64,000 bases of DNA from Cycas panzhihuaensis (Eukaryota > Cycadophyta): contig CM041465.1 of the NCBI GenBank assembly GCA_023213395.1, forward strand, positions 4,402,001-4,466,000, written 5' to 3'. Both the position numbers and the translations under genes were made by a program. Each line of letters begins with the position of its first letter. The stretch's first letter is position 1. Positions 11,761 to 21,535 of this stretch are shown here, piece after piece. The notes under the pieces were generated by a model. The model saw nothing but the letters and a program-made list of their open reading frames with translations. It was not told the origin of the DNA and ran no database searches.

Positions 11761-12480
11761 GGTCTGCATGCTTTGGAATGCAAAGCTTGTCTTGCTTAAA
11801 AATAAGGCCATCTTTCAGCTGGAAATTAGCAACTACATTTCCTTGCTATAGTTGCTCAAAGATAGACTTGAATGGCTCATCTTTCCAGTACAAATAAACA
11901 TAATCATCATGGCAGAAAGGTTGAAATTGCATAGCTACTAACAAACTAGAAACACCTTACTATTGAGGAGGTCTAGACAACAAGTTTACAATTTTATTTG
12001 TCGTTTCTTTCTTGTACTTAATCACGATGTAAGACTGCTACAAATAGGACATCCACTTCATGTGCCTAACCTGTTGCAATTTGGACTGAGTCTGCAAGAA
12101 TTGCAAAGGCTTGTGGTCAGTATGGATGACCACTCTTTTTCTTAAAAAATATGGTCTCCAATACTTCACTGCTTGGTGTAATGCATAGAGCTCCTTATCG
12201 TAAGTTAAGTAGTTTATGATATCTCCATTAAATGTCTCTAAATGGTATGCTATCGATTTTCCTTCTTGCTTCAATACTACTTCCATGGCATAGCCTGAAG
12301 CATCAGTCTCCAATTCAAATGGTTTCTGTAATGAGGGTAAAGTTAACACTGGTGCCTCACAAATTTTCTACTTCAAAAGTCTGAAAGTTTTTTCTTGTTC
12401 ATTTTCCCAATCAAACTTTGCATGTCCTCCCTTCAATGCATGAAGAGGTGCTACAATTTGAGAGAATCTGAAAATAAATT
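11761..12480 (-). pseudogene. D RNase H and connection
   Basis: The frame at 12349-12038 carries gypsy RNase H motifs: ETDASGYAM (first catalytic Asp kept), YDKELYALHQA, and HTDHKPLQFL, then the conserved RHMKWMSYL. It removes the RNA strand of the RNA-DNA hybrid in reverse transcription. The region toward integrase (12037-11761) is interrupted but keeps LLSRPP-like and KHADQMKWVREAH-like pieces. Confidence 0.8.
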
Positions 12481-12489
12481 TTCTTAAAT

Positions 12490-13260
12490 ATTAACATGCA
12501 CTAATGAAACTTCTTACCTCTATGGTTGTATTGGGTGTGGGCCAATTGAGAATGACTTTAATCTTTGCTGGGTCAATCTTCAATTCTCCTCCTCCAACCA
12601 TGAAACCTAAGAAGATGAGAGATTGCTTTCCAAACTTGCACATCTTCAGATTTAGTTTCAACTGTTGCTCTTGGAGAACTTTGAGCACTTGCTCAACATG
12701 TTAGAGGTGCTCCTCCCATGTATGACTAAAAATCAAAATATCATCTAGATAAATAATTACAAAGTCATCAATGAAGGGTCTTAATACCTCATTCATCAAC
12801 CTCATGAAGGTGGCAGGTGCATTGCATAGACCAAATGGCATAACCAACCATTTGAACAATCCTTGCTTCGATTTGAAGGCTGTCTTCCAAGTATCCTCCT
12901 CTTGGATTCGAACCTGATGATAGCCTGATTTCAGGTCTAATTTGCTGAAATATCTTGCCGACTGCAGTTGGTCCAATAAGTCATCTATCCATGGTAAGGG
13001 ATGTCTATTCTTTATGGTGATCTTGTTCAAAGCCCAGTAGTCAATGCACATTATCCATCCTCCATCTTTCTTTGGCAACAAAACAATAGTTGAACCACAT
13101 GGGGAATAACTTAGCTTGATCACTTCTTGTTCCAAGAGTTCTTAAATCTGCCTCTTAATCTCTTCATTCTCCAAAATTAAGTTTTGGTAGAGACTAAGAT
13201 TTGGCAAAGGTGAATCAGCAACCAGCTGGATTTCATGTTTAATTGGCCTTTTAGGGGGCA
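12490..13260 (-). pseudogene. D reverse transcriptase
   Basis: The open part 13135-12701 (144 codons) contains the classic RT blocks: VLLPKKDGGWIMCIDYWALN, RHPLPWIDDLLDQL, FSKLDLKSGYHQVRI, MPFGLCNAPATF and the active site IIYLDDILIFS. A stop follows; the next frame (12688-12491) continues with LKMCKFGKQSLIFLGFMV and INWP-like blocks. The catalytic aspartates are intact, making this the best-preserved domain of D. Confidence 0.88.
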
Positions 13261-13669
13261 GCCCTTTTGGCTTTTGGAGTACGTCATTATACCTATTCCT
13301 TAGGCCTTCAATCTGCTACACTTACTTCCTATCCAGTGCCTATATTAAGGACTCTACTAACTCTTTTTCTTCCACTTTTGGCTTTATCATCAACAACACA
13401 AACTTCCTACAAGCATTAATCAATCTTTTCGCTTATTAGGAATATATGAGAGAGATCTTCTTTTGTGGGTTTGATGCATTGATCAGATATGATTTCCCAT
13501 CCTTGATGAGTCGAATCTTTCTCAGCCTCCTATGATGAACTCCATCTCTATCATAGGGATATAGGCTGCCAAACACAACTTGACAAACATCCAAAGGGAC
13601 TACCTCACATTCAACTTCATCAATGAACTTTTTAGATATTGCAAATTTAAACTTACATTGGTGAGTAAC
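13261..13669 (-). pseudogene. D protease-RT linker
   Basis: Interrupted sequence matching, in order, the linker between protease and RT of element I (pieces like PLDVCQVVFGSLYP near 13600-13560 and FVLLMIKPKVEE near 13400-13370). It is part of the D polyprotein and has no separate function that I can name. Confidence 0.5.
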
Positions 13670-13954
13670 CTACAACTCAGAATCTTTTTGTAGCCATCTA
13701 AGAGGATATGGTTTTGGATGTGCATGCATTTTTAATCCTAGTTTCTTTACCAATGCTTCTGAGATTAAATTCTTTTGGCTTCCTCTATCAAAGATGGCAT
13801 CAACCATACTTTGCTTTACTTGGATTCTTACCATGAAGAGCTCCTCTCTAATTTCTAGATCAACTTGCTGATGGTTATTTTTAGGCTCTGCATTAGCCAT
13901 GAGCATCAACTTCTCATTAGCTCCTTCAATGCCATAAACATCTTCATCACCCAC
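13670..13954 (-). pseudogene. D aspartic protease
   Basis: A 94-codon open stretch with a retropepsin core: VRIQVKQSMVDAIFDRGSQ, then NLISEALVKKLGL. The active-site triad D-T/S-G reads D-R-G here, so the enzyme is probably dead; element I has D-P-G at the same place. The HPKPYPLRWLQKD block after it is shared with element I. Confidence 0.82.
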
Positions 13955-13960
13955 AGAGTT

Positions 13961-14132
13961 AAGTAAAGCTTTACCTTCAGTTTTAGCTTTACCTTTTCCC
14001 TTATTCTTGGGTCATTTCTCTGGGTGTAGGAACCAACAATCTTCTATGCTATGACCCGCTCACTTGCAATGAGTACAAGTGACTTTGATTTGGGTGGTAT
14101 TGGTTTGTTTCTTCTTGTAAAAACCCCTAATG
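13961..14132 (-). pseudogene. D gag zinc knuckle, cut by E
   Basis: The minus strand reads as a CCHC knuckle (CTHCK.AGHSIEDCWFLHP, with one stop inside) at about 14085-14020, followed by a KGKGKAK basic stretch. The knuckle would bind the element RNA in the particle. E is inserted just before it, separating it from the rest of gag at 23889-24779. Confidence 0.75.
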
Positions 14133-14137
14133 GGTTG

Positions 14138-16517
14138 TGAAACGCTCTCCGCGGGGCAATGATCCAACGCCTAGCGGGAAGGGCATAGAAACAATATGCT
14201 AAGCAGGCTAACTAGCGAGGATCATACCTCGCAGGACGTCCGTCTTGGGGAGGCCTTGAGTGCAGGACCAAGGTGCCTAGTTGCTTCCAGGTGGCCGTGC
14301 AAGACGAGGCCTTCCTACCCTTCGGATGGCCGGGAAGGGGAAAAGAACCTCGCACGTCGCGGCTTCTCAAGGCAATGAGAAGGCGACGAGGGGGGCGATC
14401 AACCAAATGTGTCACGGAGTAAGGGGTAAGTGTGGCTAAGGGGTATAGGTAAATGGGACCTACACTACTATGTCATGCAATGTAATAAAGAAGTACAAGA
14501 AAGCAAATGTAAAGTAAACGATTTGTTTTTTTCTTTCTTTCCCTTATGTTCTTTTACAGATCAAAGTAAATGCAACGAAGCGTAAAAACACAAAGTAAAC
14601 ACGAAAGACACGCGGGAATACGGACACGGTCAGAAGCAGAAATCTGGGTTTCCCTCCTCGGTCGCTCCTTCCCTCCGTCTCGTGACGGTCGGCCAAGAAG
14701 CGGGTTGACCTCGCGCACCCCTCCTCTCAAGTGATCCGCACACAACCGGAGAACACCCTCCTCTCGGGAGAGAGGCTACCAAAAGCAAGCGAGATATATG
14801 TATATGTATCTGTGAAAATGAAATCAACTAGGCTAGCAGGGCGTAGTTAAGCACCCACATATAATGGAAAGGAAACAAAGCCGCGACACATATGCGGTAG
14901 TCATACACCATAAAATGCCTTTGAATAGGATTGAGTGTAGCCTCGGGATGGCTAACTCACCCACGAGAGGTCTCCACAGGGTATAGGGAAACAATGCTAG
15001 CATGCAACAAGATGGGTCGTGTGATAACAAATGGCCTCGCCATTGAGGAAACTCAAGCCAACCCTCGAGGTTTCTCCAGCCCCGTCTCCTAAGAAAGCGC
15101 GGGTGATAAAGGGAGAGAGGATAAGGGGCGGAACCCTTGGGGAGAAGGACGGCAATGGGGGACGGAACCCCGCCTATCTCCCTCAAATCCTCGTAAAAGC
15201 CCTTTATCTGGCTAGCTTAGAAAATGGCAAAAGAGGGAACTCGGTGGGAGAGGATGAGTTTTAGGAAATCACAAGAAAAATCGCCTAACCTAGGGCAGCG
15301 CCCTAGTAAGCCACAGCTACTAAGGTGATATGCCACAAGCGGCCAAAAGAAACACAAAGAAAGTGCATGCAAACAAGAGGAAAGAATTTGCAAGCAACTC
15401 AATGGAAAAACAAGCAAAAAGCACTAATAGAGCCAATAAATACCTTGAATGGAGAAGAATGAGTGCATGTAGGCACTTAGCAACTTGGGGCCAAGCGGTG
15501 TCCAAGAAGTGGAGTTGCATGTCCTGTGCATGCGAGTGGAAGAGTAGAGCCTGACGCAAGTTGGGAGCTTGAGAGCGGGTCTTTGGAATGGATTTTGATG
15601 AAGAAAACCTCTTGAAGCCTTGGATCTTTGTGAGGAGAGATGGTGCTTGTAATGGAGCTCCGTAGAGGCGTGATGGCCACGCAACTCCGACTAATAGCAG
15701 CCCTCTGTATCTCTGTCCAAGCTTTGTGGGAGAAGCTTTCTCGCCACTCTTTCTTCTTGGTTTCTAATAGAGAGTCTTTCCCTGGGAGTCTTGAAAAGTG
15801 AGTTGAAGAATTCCTCAAAATGAGTGAAAAAAGGCTTTTATGCCTTGGGCATAGCAAGTGAGCGTTGGGGGCCTCGGGCGCCTCAGCAGATTCGAGCCAC
15901 GCCATTCAGCGAAAAAATCGCCACTATCGCGTGGTTTCTTTTTCAAATTCGAGCAGTCGTCTGCGGCAAACTTGGCAGATGCCATTGCAAAATCTGATGC
16001 AAGCTTAGTTTACCCGCAGTACCGGCCGAAACTCAAAAAGAAGAAAATGCAACATGAAAGTCATAAAAATCGGTTTTAGGGTAAGAGCAGGGCTAAGCAC
16101 GAAATACATCAAGCGGGGAAGGCTCGAGGCGGTGGGCAAGTACTCAAAATGGTGCAAAGAGCCCTAACTAAGGGTTAAACCAGGCTTAGGAAGGGTTTGC
16201 AACATAAGTGGCACGTGGTAACACGAATAAACAAGTGGCAAAAGCATCCGAAAGACCATGGAGACATCGTGAGTGGTCATCGCCATACGAGGGTGTCGCA
16301 TCCGCTTATGGATGCCCTGGCATGAGTCGTCATAGGCTAAGAGGTGCTTAGTTAGGCATGCATTATGAACAGGCAATCAAACAAATGCATGTAGGCAGGC
16401 ACATGTCAATCAAACTATTCTGAATTCCCTTAGCAACCATAAGTAAGAAAAGTAAGAACATATACCTGCACAAACCTGTGTCGATGCGTCCCGAGTCCAT
16501 TCCCACTCACTGAAACA
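14138..16517 (-). repeat. E 3' LTR
   Basis: A 2380-base LTR. It contains scattered frames of up to 142 codons (15477-15905) that are not conserved in the partner LTR and show no domain. Long identical blocks shared with the 5' LTR are broken by short differences that cluster at CG-rich spots. Confidence 0.9.
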
Positions 16518-16527
16518 TCCCTTATGG
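16518..16527 (-). other. E polypurine-like tract
   Basis: The minus strand reads CCATAAGGGA next to the 3' LTR. It is short and weak, but in the right place. Confidence 0.4.
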
Positions 16528-17272
16528 CGTGAGCCTCACTGCTCGGAAGCGTAATGTGATGGCGAATGCTAACAATCAAGAAACATGAGTAGCACATGCA
16601 TATATATATATATAAGAGCAATCAAGAGCAGCACGTGATCCAAGGGCGTAGGCAAGTGTCATGGCGGAACGCGTGGACAAGGGAGACAGAGACGAGGACA
16701 ACGTAGGGGCTGCCTACGCGTCGTCTAGGCATCGACCTGCAACTGGAATAAGCAAGTGAAAGGGGACGCCTCCATTGCCGAAGCGCAACGTGAAGTACTA
16801 GGGCATCCAGCGAATAGAGCAAGCAATCTAACTAACAGCAACCGGAGGCTTGGGGCACGGGCTGGCCAGGCAAGTCTCAAGGGCGGTCGTCCAGAAGAGG
16901 GAGGCGACGCTCAAGGATGAGGCAGACGAGGCTGACGGCCTCGGCATTGAGATGCCTCGGGATATGCTGAATATGTAGATTTTGTAAATATGTAGATGCA
17001 TGCGTTTCCTTCCGTGTATGGCCATATGTCTAACAGGAGCACACACATCCCCCATGAGCAGAGGTAATCGAGAGGTGTGAGGTTAGAAATAGAGTGACAT
17101 GCACGTCCACGAGGAGCATAAGCGGAATATGCGAAGGAAACGACAACCACGCAAGGAGGAGTAACGATACTCCATAGCGTCGTCCCAGTTGGGGAATGCC
17201 CAAGTAGGAGGACAAAGGTTCCCAAGAGCGCACGGGAACGCGGGTTCGCGGAGGAACTGGAAGAGGAAACGA
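16528..17272 (-). other. E 3' non-coding region
   Basis: No convincing frame on the minus strand. A TA microsatellite lies at about 16600-16614. Frames of 66-104 codons here overlap each other on one strand and look like GC-driven chance. Confidence 0.5.
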
Positions 17273-17691
17273 GAATCCACCTTAAATTGCCATTCCACCC
17301 GTGGCTGGGAAGAATGGGGACAATTTAAGATGGTAGTTTAAGCTCATTTCGGCGTGAATCCATCTTAAATTGCCATTCAACCTGCGGTTGGGAGGAATGG
17401 AAACAATCTAAAATGGTAGTTTAGGCTCGTTTCGGAGCAAGAATCCATCTTAAATTGCCATTCCACCCGTGGTTGGGAGGAATGGGAACAATTTAAAATG
17501 GTAGTTTAGGCTCGTTTGAAAGAATCCATCTTAAATTGCCATTCCATCCGTGGTTGGGAGGAATGGGAACAATTTAAAATGGTAGTTTAGGCTCGTTTCG
17601 GAGCAAGAATCCATCTTAAATTGCCATTCCACCCGTGGTTGGGAGGAATGGGAATAATTTAAAATGGTAGTTTAGGCTCGTTTCAGAGCAC
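17273..17691. repeat. Five tandem hairpin-forming units in E
   Basis: Five copies start at 17273, 17356, 17441, 17522 and 17607, with units of 81-85 bases. Each holds two arms that pair: CCATCTTAAATTG with CAATTTAAAATGG (one mismatch) and CCATTCC with GGAATGG, plus CACCC against GGGAG, leaving a short loop. Each unit could fold into a stem of about 25 pairs in DNA or RNA. The arms are conserved across copies. It lies between the protease and the 3' LTR. Confidence 0.88.
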
Positions 17692-18142
17692 GAGGAGAGG
17701 AAGAGGTGTGCTTAGACCCCATAAAGGTAGGGGTAGTCACACGCAGGGTAGGAGATAGGTGACGAAGAGTAGGGCCAGTATCGCTAAGCCTACTAGTAAA
17801 CTTACTATGGTCGGAACCAGATGAGCGCAACGGACCTGGCACACGACGGATCGCGTGGCAAGGTTGCATACGAGTAAGAGTGGCTCTAGTCTGAGGTAAG
17901 GATCTAGAGTGCGAAGAAGCAGTGCCTCTACGAGTGGCTCGCCGACGTGGGCACCTACGTGAAACCGCTCGGGGAGGCCGAGAAGGTAAAATAAATGGCT
18001 GGTCTAGGACCCGTGGCTTGGGAGCCAGCAGAATGAGGAAGAGCGAGAATATCTGATCGAGATATTCCCCTAAGTGCTCGCGAAACCAGGGTGACACGTC
18101 GAGGAGAGGGCCCATAACCCTCGCTATCCGAATCAGAATCAC
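17692..18142 (-). pseudogene. E downstream frame, unknown
   Basis: Open on the minus strand for about 150 codons in one frame, rich in Arg, Ser and Pro, with an alternative acidic start (MGDSDSDSEGYGPSP) in another frame. I recognise no domain. It follows the protease where RT would begin in an autonomous element, but no RT motif is present. It could be a leftover linker or chance in GC-rich sequence. Confidence 0.3.
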
Positions 18143-18203
18143 CCATGGCGGCTAAGTAACCGTAACCACCTCACGCAATGGGGCAAACCTAACCAGGTTT
18201 GGC

Positions 18204-18705
18204 TCATGACATGGCATAGGGCTCGTGATGAAGGTCGATCTCCACGAAACAAAGGTCCCACGGAGTAACCTCCTCGGGATCGCTATCTTCATCATCGAAA
18301 CACCTGGCAGGTGGATGGGAGGTGTGAGGCGGCATAGGCTCACGGGCGACAACTTTAACTTGTCCTTCATGGACAAATTTAAGTTGCCCCCACTGTGTGG
18401 AGCAGATTGTTCCCATCTGGTCGAGCCATGGTCGGCCCAACAAGAGGTTGTACTCCACATTGACGCCAGTCGGCAACCCGTGAAGCAGTTTTCCCTCCTA
18501 AGGTGAGGGAAAGGGAGACTGTCCCCAAAGGGGACTTCTCAGTCCCATCATACCCTTGGCATTTCCAAGGGACGGACTCAAGAGCTACTATGCTGGCTCC
18601 TTGAGCATCTGTGAGCATAGCATTGACCGAGGAGCCATTATCCACAATGGTCCTCTTTATGATACAATCACGAGTGTCAATGGTAATGACGAACGGGTAA
18701 TGCAA
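18204..18705 (-). pseudogene. E aspartic protease (retropepsin-like)
   Basis: Two overlapping frames joined by a frameshift near 18440. The first (18705-18379) has TIDTRDCIIKRTIVDNGSSV, where DNGS replaces the usual D-T/S-G-S, followed by ESVPWKCQGYDGTEKSPLGT and LTLGGK. The second (18476-18204) continues with VEYNLLLGRPWLDQMGTICS, the LGRPW block typical of Tat/Ogre proteases. It would cleave gag in the particle. The active-site change and the frameshift suggest it is inactive. Confidence 0.75.
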
Positions 18706-18804
18706 AAGCTTCTCCCGCTTGCTGGGAGATGGGAGATCTCTAGGATCAAATGAGATGACAGGTGGCCTATGGGAGGTAGCACTTATCGCATGGATGGAAG
18801 CGTC

Positions 18805-19065
18805 TTATTGGCCAAGAGCTTCAAGAAGAAGAGCACGTTGCTCAGGGTAGCTTCTCAAGACATCCATCAAGGACATTCCCGCAGCGACGGTGTAGAGCTC
18901 GTCAACGATAGAAAAGGGTTTACCCTTCCCTGTGGGTTGGGTAAGCGCCCTTCTAAAGTTGAATCGACCGGGGCGGACGGGAATAGTCTTGGGAAGTGCA
19001 GGAATCTCCGGAGGAACGGCTTCTGGAAGAGGATCAAGGTAAGATGTGGATGAAGAGGTCTGCAT
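18805..19065 (-). pseudogene. E gag-protease linker
   Basis: An 86-codon minus frame between gag and protease: a proline-rich start (LDPLPEAVPPEIPALPKTIP), then a hydrophobic heptad-like end (VDELYTVAAGMSLMDVLRSY). No known domain was recognised. Position suggests it is part of a gag-protease polyprotein. Confidence 0.45.
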
Positions 19066-19143
19066 TTGCCTCTTTAGCGACTTGAGACCAAGGTTAAGGC
19101 ATATAGCGGAGTGGTCTCAAGCAATTGGACAACCTTCTTTCCC

Positions 19144-20022
19144 TTATAGCGGGACCTGAAGGTGACGGAGCACGGCGGTCGAGGGACCGCGAAGGTGAAG
19201 GTGACCGCACACCCTTCCCTCTACCATGCGGAGGCGAGGATCGGGAGATCTATCCAGGTCTCGCATTCCTTGTTGAACATCACGACCACGTTCCCCATGT
19301 TTGGGGAACGGGTCTCTATGAATGGGTTGATCGAGGTTAGGCCTCGATGCTCGCCTGGGGGACGAATCGCGCGACAGGGCGTCGCATGGGTGCTGTGCCC
19401 GGCGACGCGAATCGTCATGGAAACACTCCCCGTGGATGGAACACCACCTCTTCTCAAGGGGAGGTTCGATCCTCCTTGCTTGAGAAGGTTGGGTGTTACC
19501 CCCTTTGGGGGGCATCGCACGGGAGGTTTGCTGGACAGATTTATGGGAGGTAGGCAATGAAGGAGGTTGGAGTTTTAGCTCCTTCATCGTGCGCTCGAAT
19601 GAGCGAATGGCGGAGGTAAGCGGATCTAGGGTCCTTTCAGTCGGGTGAGAGGTGGTCCTAGCGGGCGGCGAAGGTTTGGTTTCCTTCGCTAGAAGAGGCG
19701 CCTCGGGATGTTGTGAGGGCTTAGGAGGTTTCTTGAGACCCGCTTGGATCTCAATGGCCTCCAAAGCTAAACACCTCGTGATGGCGGAGTCGCACGTGGT
19801 CGCCCCCATCTTGAGGACCTCCACGTGCACCTCAGGACGAAGTGCATTGACAAACAGATCCCTCTTCAACTCCTCAGGCAATGTGGCCTTGGTGGAATGA
19901 AGAAGGTCGTGAAAACGTCGCACAAAGTCACGATTCATCTCATCGTGACCTTGTTTGAGCGACAGCGCCTTCATTCCGCTTCGAATGGACGCTACGCCAA
20001 AGTAGTTGACGAACTCGTCCAC
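19144..20022 (-). pseudogene. E gag core and C-terminal region
   Basis: An open stretch of 292 codons. Residues 1-100 match the retrotransposon gag fold: VDEFVNYFGVA-like opening, SLKQGHDEMNRDFVRRFHDL, then LPEELKRDLFVNALRPEV. A proline-rich stretch and a His/Cys piece (CSIHGECFHDDSRR, about residues 193-206) follow, placed where a zinc knuckle is expected. The end frays into low-complexity sequence. The true gag starts upstream (about 21360), with frameshifts between. It forms the particle shell. Confidence 0.7.
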
Positions 20023-21360
20023 TAGCCGGAATGAGGAAATCGAATGGGCGGTGAAGGCGGAGAACCACTTGAGGGCGCCGCCTGCAAGGACCGCGGAAGA
20101 GCTTCATCAAGATATGGTCGTAGGCCCAATAGTCGATGCACGCCATGGAAAAGTCACAAGACATGTTCGGTTGGGTCTTGCGACGAAGTCCCGTCCAAAT
20201 TTGGGGACTTCAGGAGGATGAGGCGGCAAGTTAGTCCTCAACACCTCAACAGACAAGGGCGTCGACCTATAGTCCACGAAAGGACGTGTCCTTGCCTGGG
20301 CTAAGGGATCGACAACCGTCAAAGGAATGGATGGGGGTGGCATACCCATCCCTCCTCGAAAGAGGCCCCTTGTTGGAAAGGGGTTGGTAGCAACTACGAA
20401 AAGGAGGCGCTCCCTCAGGCCGACGCAGCAGCAGGAGTCACGCCGACGCCGGAAGCAGAGGGTGAGGGACCGGGTTTTGCCCATATGGGCCACCCGTAGG
20501 GTGGCGCGACCCCATATGGGTGCAACGGTCCACCCATGGCAGGAGATGGTTTCCCTTGCCCGCCCCCAAGGTTGTGACGGTAGCCCGGGGCACGAAAGAG
20601 AAGGACCACCAACCGGTTCGGACGACGAGGAGTGGGTCCTACATGGCTAGCGGCGGCGCTAGTAGGGCCTCGAGGCCTACTAGGGAACGCGCGGCGCCAT
20701 GTTCGGCAAGTGGCACGTGCGTTTGGTTTGAGCAAGGCATACTAACCCCGAGTTGGGGAGCGGACACGCCGCGAGTGTCCCGAAGGAGTGGGACCACGAC
20801 TAGGGCAGCGCAACACTCGCCTTAGAGCCGGGTAGACACGATATGACGTGTGCGCGAGTGAAGCATCAATCGTCGTAGATGACGTGGGCATGGATGAGGA
20901 AGACGCCACGCTATGTAGCATTTTCGTAAACCATCTAGAGGTGGTTGGCGGCGAACCGCCGAAAGTACTCGCAACGCCTCGACCGGCTGGCGGAGGGGTA
21001 TCCTCATAGCCATACGAGGTCGAAGGGACTTTGAAAGTAGGGATCCTCAGGCGCCTCGTAAGGCTCGCCAGTGGGGTGGCGGGTCTCACGAGTGGCCGGA
21101 TCTTCCGCTGCATGAGCGGAAGGCTCAAAGTCTTCAGGGTGGAAATGGTCATCTGGGTAATAGATGGAATCCTTGCCCTCACGGGTGGATTCCGGAACGG
21201 ACGAAGGGAACTCTTGAGTTCCTGAAGTCATGGGACGGTAGGCCCAATCGGAAGGGTAACCTTCCATGGTCGAATCGGGATTCGGTGATGGAGCGGGATA
21301 AGATGCTTGGTCTTCTAACAACGGCGGCAAGCCTCGCAAACGACGCGAGAAACGTCGCAT
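20023..21360 (-). pseudogene. E gag N-terminal region
   Basis: In the minus direction a Met-led frame (21360-21004) opens with basic then acidic, proline-rich sequence (MRRFSRRLRG, DDHFHPEDFEPSAHAAEDP), typical of a disordered gag start. Near 20164-20060 the piece IDYWAYDHILMKLF is the opening of the gag core that continues in the next entry. Between them several frames overlap and shifts are likely. Many alternative frames on both strands here are GC-driven shadows. Confidence 0.5.
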
Positions 21361-21509
21361 GCAACGCCCTGGCGAGCGTCGTTAGAAGAAGCGGGAAGGA
21401 AAAGAGAGAGAGTAGATGCAAACACGTCGGGGTTTGCCCAACTGAAAAGACGGAACGCGAACCTACCTAGAGGCAAGAACACCAACGAGAAGAGGAAGCG
21501 GATCTAGCT

Positions 21510-21525
21510 CCCCATCGGGCCCCCA
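21510..21525 (-). other. E primer-binding site candidate
   Basis: The plus strand CCCCATCGGGCCCCCA ends in CCA like a tRNA 3' end, so its complement TGGGGGCCCGATGGGG could be the primer site. It starts about ten bases inside the LTR end, further than usual, and I cannot name the tRNA. Confidence 0.3.
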
Positions 21526-21535
21526 AGATGGTCGC

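Noticed and set aside
15477-15905. 142-codon minus-strand open frame in the E 3' LTR
   Set aside because: The matching place in the 5' LTR (22870-23430) is open in a shifted frame with different ends, no domain is visible, and several overlapping frames occur on both strands. It is LTR sequence.
20327-21225. Many overlapping open frames of 63-146 codons on both strands in E
   Set aside because: High GC suppresses stop codons. Only the minus-strand gag pieces show family motifs, so the rest are shadows.
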